This document shows positions 34,363 to 45,474 of a stretch of DNA of 64,000 nucleotides, piece by piece; positions within the stretch are counted from its first letter, which is position 1, and the number at the start of each line of letters is the position of its first letter. The position numbers and the translations under genes are program-made. Under the pieces are notes generated by a model. It was given only the letters and a program-made list of their open reading frames with translations, was not told the DNA's origin and made no database searches. This DNA comes from Arenicola marina. Lineage: Eukaryota; Annelida; Polychaeta; Arenicolidae. The stretch spans positions 16,889,088-16,953,087 of the forward strand of contig OZ025249.1 in assembly GCA_964019135.1 (NCBI GenBank). Reading direction: 5' to 3'.

Positions 34363-37343
34363 TGATGAATGGTTAGGAAACAGCTAAGAAACAAGTTATA
34401 TCTGCCCCTGGCAACTGCATGAGATCCATCCTACGTAGGCCTAATATAAATTCTGCTTCTGTCGTATTATGTTTGCCACTCCCAGCAGGAGGACAGTACA
34501 GGCGCCTACCTAGATGGTCCCTATCTGTCTACGGCTAACCAACGTAAATAAAGAGCCATCCATGCACATTATCTAACATCCCACAAAATAGATGTAACAG
34601 TTACCTAGTGAAGATTAAGAACGCAGTATGAACGGTTCATAAATTGGTTATGAACAAACTACATAGCATGCAATGTAACAATTTAAGCATATGGCTATAT
34701 ATATATATTTCAATACGGCCTGGGTGCGATGACAGGTAATGACATTATGTGCTATCTTGTCCGCATGAAGGTTAATTAAACTAAGTAGGGGATGGGTAAA
34801 ACCCCTCTGAATCGCGTATCCCCAATATCGAAGCTCAAAGACGAGTACATTTTAAAGTTCGGCGCGAAACCCCACCTTAATGGTGATATCGCGAATATCG
34901 AGGAATTCGCAGACTGCTATAACAAATCGCGGTAAATAAGCGCAAATCTCTGGAATTCCTGGATGCCAATCGCGGAGATCGGAGAAGGTACCCCCCTCCC
35001 CCCCCCTACCCCACCCCTTAGGTAAAGACACCTCCTGATATAATAAAATGAGAGTGAAAAAAATGTATAACGATATAGGCCTAGATGTGAATAATATAGG
35101 TGACCTATGACTGAAACACAGGCGAACATCCTGGTGCAGCCCCATTGAAGCCTCATTATATATCATAATAGAGGTCTCATATGCATAAATGATATTTGGA
35201 TAACATGAATAAACGATACAGAGCGGATACAGCAGTTATTAATCATTTCCTTGTATTTCCTTGCGCAAGGCAACGCCCACTATAGCTAAATGGTTCATGA
35301 GTTCTTACGCCGGCCCTTTCCGATAGCCAATTACATGCAACTAGTTAATCGAAAACTTACTCTCGAGATGTTCACGAGAAGTTTGTTTTACAGTCAGGAG
35401 TCAATCCCTTGTGATGTAAGGCGCCGGTGAGTCGCAAGGTTTACCTTGAGATGTCAGGAGTGAAGGTCGCCCTCTCGGGCTGAGACGTGTGCATGTGGGA
35501 TCTCATATTTTGTGAGCCAGGTTCACCACGGCTGCCTGCTGCCTCCTTCTATCAATTTACGCCAAGAACCTCTCGGGGGGTATGTGAATGGTGACCGACA
35601 TATATGTTTGCAAACAACGCTGAAAACTTCCCCGCATTCCCCAGCAGTCCTCACGCATGCAGGGTTTTATCCCTTTTCCCATTATACCAGAGCCAAGTTA
35701 TAGCGCCAGGGTGGGGCGTTTACGGGATACGAACTGGGCCCTGACTACATTCATCCGGACGTCGACCATGAAGCTGCCATGCCGGTGCCATGCAGTAGGC
35801 ATTCAAACATATCCATGCCCTCCCCCCCCCCCCCCGTTCACTTGCTGTATGTACTGCATTTATGTATACGCCTTCGGGGAAAACCAAACCTTCTGGTGCA
35901 TGGTACCCGCGCGCAGCAACAAAGCCCGCCATACAGTCGGATCTCGATCCCCAACGCCCGTCCCGACCTGGCACTGCCCCCACCCACCCCCCGCCCCCGG
36001 GGGTCTAAACATGCCGGCAGAGATCTGGCTATGTTATGCGCGTTGACGTCAAACGTCGGTCCGCCTCTCGACGGTGGGCAATGCAAGCTGGCGAGGTGAG
36101 TAATAGATACCTCGGAGATTTCTTTGCGCAGAAACAAGACGCACGGCTGCCAGTAGCCACACGTGAATATATCCCTGCGTTATATCCAGAAACCGAATGA
36201 AGCAACTTTACAAGATTCCAACAAACAAAATAATCAGAAAATCATATATCAAAAAATCAAATAAGTTCCTCCTTCAGAAGTTCGTACAATAATATGTCTA
36301 TGGGTCTAAACCAAATATTGTCTTGAAATGCTTGGTTCATCTATCCAGAGAGCGCATTGTGCAAAATATCCGATCAGTAAGGCTATGAAGCATTTGCATC
36401 GAATAACCTGGCGCATATGATCGAATTCATCCGCGATCGAGAGTTCCGATGACTCATGAGTATTGCCTACAGGTTTATTCCCAGGTGGATTGACTCGCCT
36501 TTGGTGATATATTAATCAAAGTTTTGACCTTGAGGGTGTGATAGCAGTCATCGCGACGCTGTCGTCGTTTGTAACTGCATGGAGGCAGCGCCGAACTGTA
36601 CAGGGGCTAGAGTCCATGGTGCTTACCTGTGCTGGTTTCTGGAGGCCGTGGAGATCGCCGGTCAGAGCATTTATCCGTAGCCGCTGATGTTATTCAGCCG
36701 TTCCGATTAGGCCCCCTCCGTCGTCCGACTGGCGCGAGATTTGCGGGCGCCGTGGTCTCGCTGTCTGGCTGGATCCTTGGCTACTGGGAGCTACGGCTCT
36801 GACCCAGGTTAAGCCACTGCGGCAAAACTGTATAGTGTAGCCATGTCGGGACACAATGCCCTTACGCCAGAGCAGGGTAACCGCGTCAGTGGGCGGTAAG
36901 CACCATAACACCTAGGCCATCCCTCACGCAGTGGATGATAGGAAAAAGTAGCGCAGACGCAGCCATACTGAGCTTCACCTAAAGGAAGGCAGAGCCAAGC
37001 CAAGTTTCTCTGTCGTGTATGATGTTGGGTACTAGTGATGGCAAACGTATCTGGGTCACTTTCTGAAGATAATCTTTGTTTCTCGAGTCGGGTATAGTAT
37101 GCGCAGGTGGGGATGAAACTGGTCTTTGTGTGGGGGACCTTAGACTTAGCAGCCTTCGAAAGTCCAGTTACACTAAGTGTATATCTAAATATGTTACAAT
37201 AAATATATATCTATAGAAGTTACAATAAGTATATATTTAGATTTTTTATTATCCGAAAATTGGCGGGCTGCCACTGGTTGATGTCCGGCCAATAAAATTG
37301 CCTAACGCCCCGCTACCTCGCGCTATTGTTATATTACTGTTAC
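34363..37343. other. Intergenic, nothing recognised
   Basis: Poly-C tracts at about 34990-35015 and 35820-35836. Several open stretches of 60-130 codons overlap on both strands around 35.6-36.1 and 36.7-37.0 kb, but none shows a domain, splice context or family resemblance. Confidence 0.35.
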
Positions 37344-37745
37344 TTAAAGTTGCATGTGGAGTTGTTTCGCTGTTTTTGAATGCCAAATTTGCGTATAAGA
37401 ACACAAACCTAAGGCCTTAAGGTTCATAACAGACAATAAACACCTACCATATCGCTCACCAATTATCCGCCAATGAGCAAAACATTTCAAATTCATGAAT
37501 TGTCCGCCACGAAAATGAAAACTTGTGCTGATTTGAAACGTCATAAACGTGTGTACACAAGTCGTTTACCGGTGCCACCGACAGGGGGCCCAAGCGCAAA
37601 ATTATATGAGACAATAAAAGCATCCGGAGCGCTACTTTTTCTTTGGCGGTGGCCGTTGACACTGGTTGTGGTCAAAGATAATATTTCCTGTTTATGTTTA
37701 TTTTGGTACAGCCGTTGCAACGGTCAGCTCCACATGTAGCTTTAA
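37344..37745. mobile_element. TTAA-flanked MITE, copy 1
   Basis: Bounded by TTAA at both ends. The left continues AGTTGCATGTGGAGTTG and the right (reverse-complemented) AGCTACATGTGGAGCTG. Same family and length class (about 402 bp) as 56600-57005; both contain AAATGAAAACTTGTG internally. TTAA targets are used by piggyBac transposases, so mobilisation by one is inferred. Confidence 0.8.
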
Positions 37746-38633
37746 AGCTGCTCACACCGCCTTTTATTACGTTATTAACTATTAAAAAAGTAACTGGATA
37801 TTTCGTTTAGTCTTGCTATAGTGTAGGGTAACCTTTTTTCTTTAGAAAGACATGAGAGGCTTGGCACCACAAAAATTGACACTTTACCCAGATGGGACTC
37901 GAATTGGTCAAATTTTAACGGAGTAGACAAGTCCAGCACTGAACAGTGTTTCACATTGCATCACTGGTGATTTAGTTACGAAAAGGGTTTTCAGGAGAAG
38001 TATTTTTTTTTACGAGGCTGACGATGTGAGAGAATCGACAAACTAAAATAATCGATTTTTATTCACGACAAATAATTGACATCGTTTCATATATGTGCAA
38101 AAATGAATAACCTGTTCAACTCTGTAAAATATGGTATAAATGCACCGTTTGCCGATGGACCGAACAGGGACGTGGCAGGGAGAAGATGGGAGGGTCAGTC
38201 TCCATATTAGTCCGGCTAGCCAGGTGCGTCTGGGCAAACCGATGTAAATAGCGTGGGCCGTGTGGACGGCTCCTGGGTCGGGTAACGCCGCCCGGCCCAT
38301 CTATTTATAGAACATATTTCGGGGAAGACGTTCCCGCTAACTCGCCGGCTCTCACCGATAGGGCTTCTGCGTACGGTGGTATATAAGTACAATGCAGAAC
38401 GGAGAAGTAGTAATTATATATATCGGAGCCGACAACAATAGACGGCGAAGTCGAGGAATCGTATCACATGGTGAAATGAAGGCCGCAATGGTAGCAAAGA
38501 AATTGCGGAAAATGTGGTATCGAACATATCGCCATGCAGACTCCCCCACAGGGTGACACCACTGCCACTGCTTTCACCGGCTTAGCCGAACACTTCCAAG
38601 ATCAATTAGGTCAAGGACAGGCCATTTGTAAAA
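37746..38633. other. Intergenic, nothing recognised
   Basis: No supported gene. The stretch leads into the 39-bp array. Confidence 0.35.
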
Positions 38634-39933
38634 CAAAGACATCGCTATTGCCGAGCGGACAAGTTGGCGTAGCGAAGACATCGCTATGGCTAAGCGGACA
38701 ATTTGGCGTAGCGAAGACATCGCTATGGCCGAGCGGACAAGTTGGCGTAGCGAAGACATCGCTATGGCCGAGCGGACAAGTTGGCATAGCGAAGACATCG
38801 CTATGGCTAAGCGGACAATTTGGCGAAGCGAAGACTCGCTATGGCTGAGCGGACAAGTTGGCGTAGCGAAGACATCGCTATGGCTAAGCGGACAAGTTGG
38901 CGTAGCGAAGACATCGCTATGGCCGAGCGGACAAGTTGGCGTAGCGAAGACATCGCTATGGCCGAGCGGACAAGTTGGCGTAGCGAAGACATCGCTATGG
39001 CCGAGCGGACAAGTTGGCGTAGCGAAGACATCGCTATGGCCGAGCGGACAAGTTGGCATAGCGAAGACATCGCTACGGCTCAGCGGACAATTTGGCGTAG
39101 CGAAGACATCGCTATGGCCGAGCGGACAAGTTGGCGTAGCGAAGACATCGCTATGGCCGAGCGGACAAGTTGGCGTAGCGAAGACATCGCTATGGCCGAG
39201 CGGACAAGTTGGCATAGCGAAGACATCGCTACGGCTCAGCGGACAATTTGGCGTAGCGAAGACATCGCTATGGCCGAGCGGACAAGTTGGCATAGCGAAG
39301 ACATCGCTACGGCTCAGCGGACAATTTGGCGTAGCGAAGACATCGCTATGGCCGAGCGGACAAGTTGGCGTAGCGAAGACATCGCTATGGCCGAGCGGAC
39401 AAGTTGGCGTAGCGAAGACATCGCTATGGCCGAGCGGACAAGTTGGCATAGCGAAGACATCGCTACGGCTCAGCGGACAATTTGGCGTAGCGAAGACATC
39501 GCTATGGCCGAGCGGACAAGTTGGCATAGCGAAGACATCGCTACGGCTCAGCGGACAATTTGGCGTAGCGAAGACATCGCTATGGCCGAGCGGACAAGTT
39601 GGCGTAGCGAAGACATCGCTATGGCCGAGCGGACAAGTTGGCGTAGCGAAGACATCGCTATGGCCGAGCGGACAAGTTGGCGTAGCGACGACATCGCTAT
39701 GGCCGAGCGGACAAGTTGGCGTAGCGAAGACATCGCTATGGCCGAGCGGACAAGTTGGCGTAGCGAAGACATCGCTACGGCTCAGCGGACAATTTGGCGT
39801 AGCGAAGACATCGCTACGGCTCAGCGGACAATTTGGCGTAGCGAAGACATCGCTATGGCTAAGCGGACAAGTTGGCGTAGCGAAGACATCGCTATGGCTG
39901 AACGGACAAATTGGCGCAGCGAAGACATCGCTG
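38634..39933. repeat. 39-bp minisatellite, about 33 units, with 6-unit higher-order repeat
   Basis: The unit is GCGAAGACATCGCTATGGCC followed by GAGCGGACAAGTTGGCGTA. Each unit contains AGCGA-AGACA-TCGCT, a short palindrome. A variant pair (GGCATAGCG... then CTACGGCTCAGCGGACAATTT) recurs in a fixed pattern of six units (234 bp) at about 39.1-39.33 and 39.33-39.56 kb. Lack of stops in the unit leaves long frames open on both strands (13-residue period); no gene is supported. Confidence 0.94.
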
Positions 39934-40660
39934 TGTCCAAAACGCCTTCTTGATTTTGAATTGTCTGAACTCATTGAACCTATGAGCCGCCGTAAGTGAC
40001 AATCTTCGGGATCGGGAATCCGGCGACTGGGGGCCCGGTATACGGGGGTGTCGGCCGCACATCAGCGAGTCCAGGGCAGCGTGTAAATAGGCGGGTAACG
40101 ACAGATTGAAGTACGGCCCATCGGCGCGGCTCAGTGCCAAGTCCAGGGGCAGTGCGACCCTGTTAGCGCAAATAAACGGATCTAGATAACCAGGTCATGC
40201 AGGTCGTATGGTTAGCAAGGTGAGACCTTGGCTATGCAAGTCAATAAGCGAGGTTGACATATTGACCCATATCTGAGGTAGACACGTCACTGGTGGATCC
40301 AGGGGCAGCCCCCTCACCACCCTCTTCACCCGCTCATACCATAGAGCCAGGAGGCCTTAATTTTTGCGCCATCCAAAATGAACCAACCACACCAGCATTC
40401 AGAGAGTTTATCCGATCGAAGTTGACCCCGCCCTCTTTTCACAAATCCGGCCTGGATCAGTCTTTGGCCGCGGGTTCGATCCAAACACGCATCTCGGCAA
40501 ATGGGCAACGACACACGAAATAATTCAAGCTCCACAGACTGATGACCGAGTCCTAATCAACAGTTCAACAGAATATAACGAGATTGCGTTGCCCGTAGGG
40601 TGAGATGACGTAAAATGTAAAACCCAGATTTTGTCTTCGGTCCACTACAATGACCTTGAT
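39934..40660. other. Intergenic with a GGATCC-type repeat fragment
   Basis: CTGGTGGATCCAGGGG at about 40290 resembles the ends of the GGATCC MITE family, with a possible partner GGCCTGGATCAG near 40450. No gene recognised. Confidence 0.35.
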
Positions 40661-41420
40661 CTTAACAGTTGAGTTGACTGTGACTTTGACCTGTGACCTA
40701 CAGACCCCGTTAACGAAATCGCTCGGATATCGATGAGTAAATTTATACGACGAAATGCTGCGTTTTGTGGCCTACACAGAGTGCACAGACACCCCCTGAA
40801 ATCCAGATTTTACCATTCAAATTCGTATTTAGCCTCTTAGATCTAGATTTGATACCGCAGATCAATGTTGACCCCAGGTTTAACGATCTCACTCGGCAGA
40901 CATCTCGGTACCGCACGCGATCGCCCAACGCCTCGCAGTTTGTTTTGATAAGCAGATTATCAGAGTCGTCGCGCTTTGTCATGATATAAGGCATGTGGTG
41001 GTGTGGGGGCCCTGACAGGTCACCAGGAGATAGAGGGCGACCAGCTGTTCTTAATAGTTAATAGCTCTCGTAGAGTCCCATGTTAAAGTTTAGCATTTTT
41101 TTGCAAAAAAAAACTACTTAGGCGATTTGCACAATTCCAAGACGTACGTAATACAAGTTACCTAAAGGCTCAATACGTGACGTAATGTACAGCGTCATTA
41201 AATGAAAACTGTGAACGTTATAGCGATTTTCCCGATTTTTGGTCCCATCTACCAAGGAACAAACAGAAAAATCCTGTGACCTTGACCTTTGACGTACATA
41301 TCCCGCTAACTTGACCGAGCCATGTCGAATACCTATCGATGGGTAAAGTTACAGAAGGAAATGTTGCGTTTTGCGACCTACCGAGCGCGCACACACACCG
41401 GCACGCACACACACACACAC
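40660..41420. repeat. Two diverged copies of a 120-bp repeat, the second ending in a CA microsatellite
   Basis: Copy 1 (about 40668-40790) and copy 2 (about 41275-41400) align through TTTGACCTGTGACCTACA/TTTGACGTACAT, CCCGTTAAC/CCCGCTAAC, TATCGATGRGTAAA and GAAATGYTGCGTTTTG, then GACACC versus a CACACA run at about 41389-41418. Upstream segments (ACCCAGATTTTGTC and CCCGATTTTTGGTC) also correspond. Class unknown. Confidence 0.6.
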
Positions 41421-41758
41421 AGACATACCAACCTAGTGATAGATGCCGTAAACTTACGTCATAATAAGTTTTCAATACTAAGTTTCAAAACTTGCAAGAC
41501 AGCAAAACACCATGCTACACGCACCCGATCTATCAACCTATTAACCTGGTTCCTGGACTCACCAGTTTGGCGAGTTTGGCGCACTCACCGAAGACGGTGG
41601 CTGATCCAGGGTATGAGGCGCCATAGTGGACAAAACCTCCATGAGTCTGGGCCTGCATGGGTTGAGCTTTAGGCCCCCTGAGGGGGGAGGAGGGGTGGGG
41701 GAGTAGCCACGCCGTATGTTGATTTTAAGATGACTTCTATATAGCAAGTAGAGTTTAA

Positions 41759-41850
41759 GAAGTGGTCCATGTCGCATGTCGATCTTATCAAGAGGTCCAT
41801 GTCGCATGTCGATTTTATGAAAAGGTCCATGTCGCGTTGTCGATTTAAAA
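41759..41850. repeat. 30-bp tandem repeat, three copies
   Basis: AGAGGTCCATGTCGCATGTC plus GATTTTATGA-like text occurs three times in tandem with increasing divergence to the right, immediately before the 21-bp array. Confidence 0.8.
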
Positions 41851-41895
41851 AATCACCGTGTCGCCGTGTCGAAAAATGCCCTCTGGGGCCCTAGT

Positions 41896-42168
41896 TTTGA
41901 CCTGCATGGGTTGAGTTCCAAGTGCCTGCAAGGCTTGAGTCTCGGCCTGCAAAGGTTGAATTCGTACATGCCAGGCCTGCATGGGTTGAGTATGTGCCTG
42001 CATGGGTTGAGTATGTGCCTGCATGGGTTGAGTTTGAACCTGCGTGGGTTGATCGAGTTTGAGCCTGCAAACCTTGAGTCGACCTGGGCCCTGCAAGGGT
42101 CAATCTTTTGTTTGTATGGGTTGTATTTGTGCCTGCATTGGTTGTATTTTTGCCTGCAACGGTTGAGA
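41896..42168 (-). repeat. 21-bp minisatellite, about 13 degenerate units
   Basis: Plus-strand unit GCCTGCATGGGTTGAGTATGT. Its reverse complement, CCCATGCAGGCACATACTCA, is a close relative of the 21-bp unit of the 45.5-48.7 kb array (CCCTTGCAGGCACCAACTCA). The two arrays are therefore the same family in opposite orientation. This one is older: units differ in the AGTATGT part. Confidence 0.88.
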
Positions 42169-43137
42169 TCGCGTGCTGTAGCAACCGGTATCGTGTCTGT
42201 AATCGGCTGTGACATTCGGCACTATGTGAAAGAAAAATTATTGGTGTTTTTGAACGATGCCCCACAATATCGTGGACTGGACATATCGTGCCTGGAGCTA
42301 TTCTGTCGTTAACCGGAGGAGCAGGAGAAAATCCTTGCGGCATTTGATTATTTGGAATTTGCCTGTTTATAATTTGCAGTCCTCTCGGTGTCTCTTGGCG
42401 ATTTTGTTTTTAATTTGTTCAAAATTATAGTTTTTTGTTAAAGAACAGAATAAAAGCTATCATAACGTTTTTTTTTATCGAATTAATGGTTCCTTACTGC
42501 CGGTAGTTCTGCAAGCTTGTATGCCAGTTTCTCATACCTTATATCAATATCAAGAGACGTACCTTTTTTGTAGAATAAACGGTTTGCTTATGTTACGTGC
42601 GGCGTCCATGAGATGTTAAGCCTCATATACCTCTACCACAGACCACCTCTCTGGGCTTTCAATAGATGTCGGCGTTGCGTTCAACACGTCAACATCTACT
42701 CCAGCTACCGTATGCAAGGGGCTTTTGTGGCTCCACAGCTCAGAGACCTCGAAAGGCTTTAGAAAATTCTTACTCCCTGTACATAATAATAACAAAAAAA
42801 ATCATTCCCCCCCCCCAACAAAAAACGGCTGTTAACGGCTGTTGACAGCCGTTTTATGTTGGGTGGGGGGGGGCAATGTATTTAATACATTGACAAACGC
42901 ACATTATAGGCTTTTGCAGACAATATATTGGCTCAAGGTTTGTAGAGGTTTTAAATAAGTTTTTTAGAGGTTTTACTGTGAGGCGTGAAAGTGGAATGTT
43001 CGAAACGCTAAGAATATGGGTATATTCAGAGTAAAGAGTAGCCTATAATTAATCAATTATTCATTAATATGCTATTAAAAGTATATATATATATAGATAA
43101 AATGTAGGACTGAAAAATTATTATACTTATTATCCTT
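42169..43137. other. Intergenic, nothing recognised
   Basis: A short hairpin, AAACGGCTGTTAACGGCTG with its inverse TTGACAGCCGTTTTATG, occurs at about 42823-42860 between C and G runs. No gene recognised. Confidence 0.35.
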
Positions 43138-43493
43138 TGGCAAAATGACCACCTTAACTTTATTTGTATTTTTTTGGGGACAAGCAATGCTATGGAAAGA
43201 GCCAAATTTTGGTAAACTGACAACAGTAGTATTGTGAATAACATTGCTTGGATACATGCGAGTAACACGAACACAATTTTTACTAGCACAAGAAACCTTT
43301 TTTTTATGATACAGTGGGTCATTTTGTCCCCCTAAAGGGGCAAAAAAAGGCAAACTGCTAACTCTCTGGCACAGTTTGACCCAGAAGGATCGCACACAGA
43401 AATTACAAATAACGGTTACGTCAGCGGATGCGGATCCGGCGGGGGGGGGGGGGGACACCCTCTTCCCCCACTCTTTGTTGAACAGACCCGGGG

Positions 43494-43667
43494 CAGGGGC
43501 GGATTCAAGGGGGGCCGACCCGGCCCCGCCCCGCCTTTTTAGGGCGAAATTTTACATTATTTATACTATTTACCATATAAAAATCACCCGCCCCACCCTC
43601 CCTATCCAGCATATCAGCCGATCCTGAAACCGGTCCCCCCTATCCAGCTTTTCTGGATCCGCCCCTG
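43494..43667. mobile_element. MITE, GGATCC-end family, 174 bp
   Basis: Left end CAGGGGCGGATTCAAG, right end (reverse-complemented) CAGGGGCGGATCCAGAAAA. The interior carries CTATCCAGCATATC and TATCCAGCTTTTCTGGATC, matching the element at 61.36-61.52 kb. Confidence 0.75.
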
Positions 43668-43913
43668 CCGGGGGGGGGGGTTATTTAATACATTGCTGGG
43701 TTTGGAGGATTCCGCGGTAACCCCCCCCCCCCTTACACCGCCAAAATCCGCTCTATGAACGCACATTTTCAAAGCCCCGCCCCCCCGATCACAAGTTTCA
43801 AAATATTCGCTCTATTGGGGTATCTTTGTCATCACAAATATCCGCTCTCTCAGGCATCAAGGCACCCGCAGAACCCCCCCACCAGATTTGTATAATAGTG
43901 CCCCCCCCCCCCT
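43668..43913. mobile_element. MITE, GGGGGGCACTAT-end family
   Basis: Shares with 1066-1408 the ordered words ACCGCCAAAATCC, GAACGCACATTTTCA, GGGGTATCTTTTTCATCACA (here GGGGTATCTTTGTCATCACA), CTCTCAGGCATCAAG and TTTGTATAATAGTGCCCC. It is the longest intact match between two copies in the window and abuts the previous MITE. Confidence 0.72.
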
Positions 43914-45474
43914 TCCTTCGCTGTCTTCTAGATTTCTGACTTCTCGAAATCAGCCGGGCCTTGCCACACTCTTTATGTTGGTGGGGACCGTAGCGGGGCA
44001 TTGCCTGTTACTGGGCTTTGTCTTTCTAACTGGAAGTCTAGTAGCCTTTGGGAATGGGGATGTAGCGAATGAAGACACAATGTCGCTTGCCGCCTCCTTC
44101 TACAGAGAACTTCTCTCTGTAGAAGTTTTTGTTGACAAAGCTACCTCAATCAACGCTTCCGGCTCCCTCTCCCTTCTTCAAGCTCCCTGTGACGCACATC
44201 GTTTTCTTCTTGAAGCATATTCGTGATCATCAAATGCGTTCCGAGTCAGTGGACATATCATCCAGTTTGCCAAAGAGAATCGTTGCTGTTATAGTATACA
44301 TATTAATTGGATGTGGGTAAAACGGCCCACTAGGTCACTTTCCCCCTAAACAGCGTGGGTCATTTTGCCCCCGTTAGTAACCGTAATATTTGACCGTTGT
44401 ATGTAAAATACGGCGCAGTATATTCCGCATCTGAATTACGTTTGGGGCTTGACTTGGACTTATGTTTGGTCGTGTTAATTAATCAAAATTTCCCTCCAAG
44501 CTAGTATCTATCTACTGAGTTCTATTTGCTTCCCGTGTTTACCATAAATGGCCGCAGCCCAGAATCTTTTACTTTGGTAACGAAAGTCAGCTGTCTGCTT
44601 CAGCGCCCATATAGATTTTTTAAGGTATCACGTAACAAACAGGAACAAATATAAAACGCTTCAATACAGGTATCAGCACCGCAATTGCGCGATATTTTGG
44701 TTGCCCATTTGACCCCGACCCAAGGCCGGTCATTTTGCCCCATGTTCCCCTATGTTTGACATGATTTAACGTTACTCATACAGAAACTGTTCCTCTGATA
44801 AACTAGTTTTATCTTTTAAATGGAAATGACATATTTAGACCCTTATTGTATATAAATATATTATATGCAATGAATGAAATGGCATGCTGTAAGGGCTCGT
44901 TTTATTATAAGGGCTTTCTTGTGTATTAGCTTGGGGATTACTGCCATTGTTCGGCCTAAAATTTGCTAAAGGTGGGAAATGCACGAAGCATTTATATAAT
45001 TTGCTACTATGATGAAAATGAGAATGAATAATGGGGTCAAACGCCTACCCAATCATCTGGTAGGCATCTCACCCCACAATGAAGCGGGCGTTTTGCCCCA
45101 TTAGACAACAGTAACGTTTTAACAACAAACGAGTCATAATGTGAAATTGTAATCCAGGGATATACCGTTTATTCGTTTTTCATTTTGCTTCTAAACATTG
45201 CAATAGCAGAATTTACGCTTTTGCAATTTTCTACTTACCAAAGGGTAAAGCAGAAACACTCTTCAGCAATTCCTTTTCCCTTTACCGTTTGAAACATGAA
45301 AAAGTAAAAAAAGATGATAGGCGTCAGAAGCCTTTTGCCCTTTGTGAAAAGAGCAATACGAAAATAGGTAACACGTGCTGTTGTGTCGTATATGGGTGGG
45401 GAACCAGGGTAGTGAACAAGCCAAAAATCAGGCTTCTCAATCCAGCTCATCGTTTCAACACATACATGCAGATA

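Larger units (their letters stand above)
43138..45110. repeat. Cluster of GGTCATTTTGCCCC words
   Basis: GGTCATTTTGCC or close variants occur at about 43138 (minus), 43317, 44358, 44728 and 45082 (GGCGTTTTGCCCC). Two MITEs are nested among them (43494-43913). The words may be ends of one or more degraded inverted-repeat elements, but I could not pair them convincingly. Confidence 0.4.

Noticed and set aside
38574-39999. Open frames of up to 466 codons with a 13-residue period
   Set aside because: 39-bp satellite unit without stops; open on both strands.
43888-44226. 112-codon plus-strand frame with a hydrophobic stretch
   Set aside because: Begins inside a MITE, and has no family resemblance or splice context.
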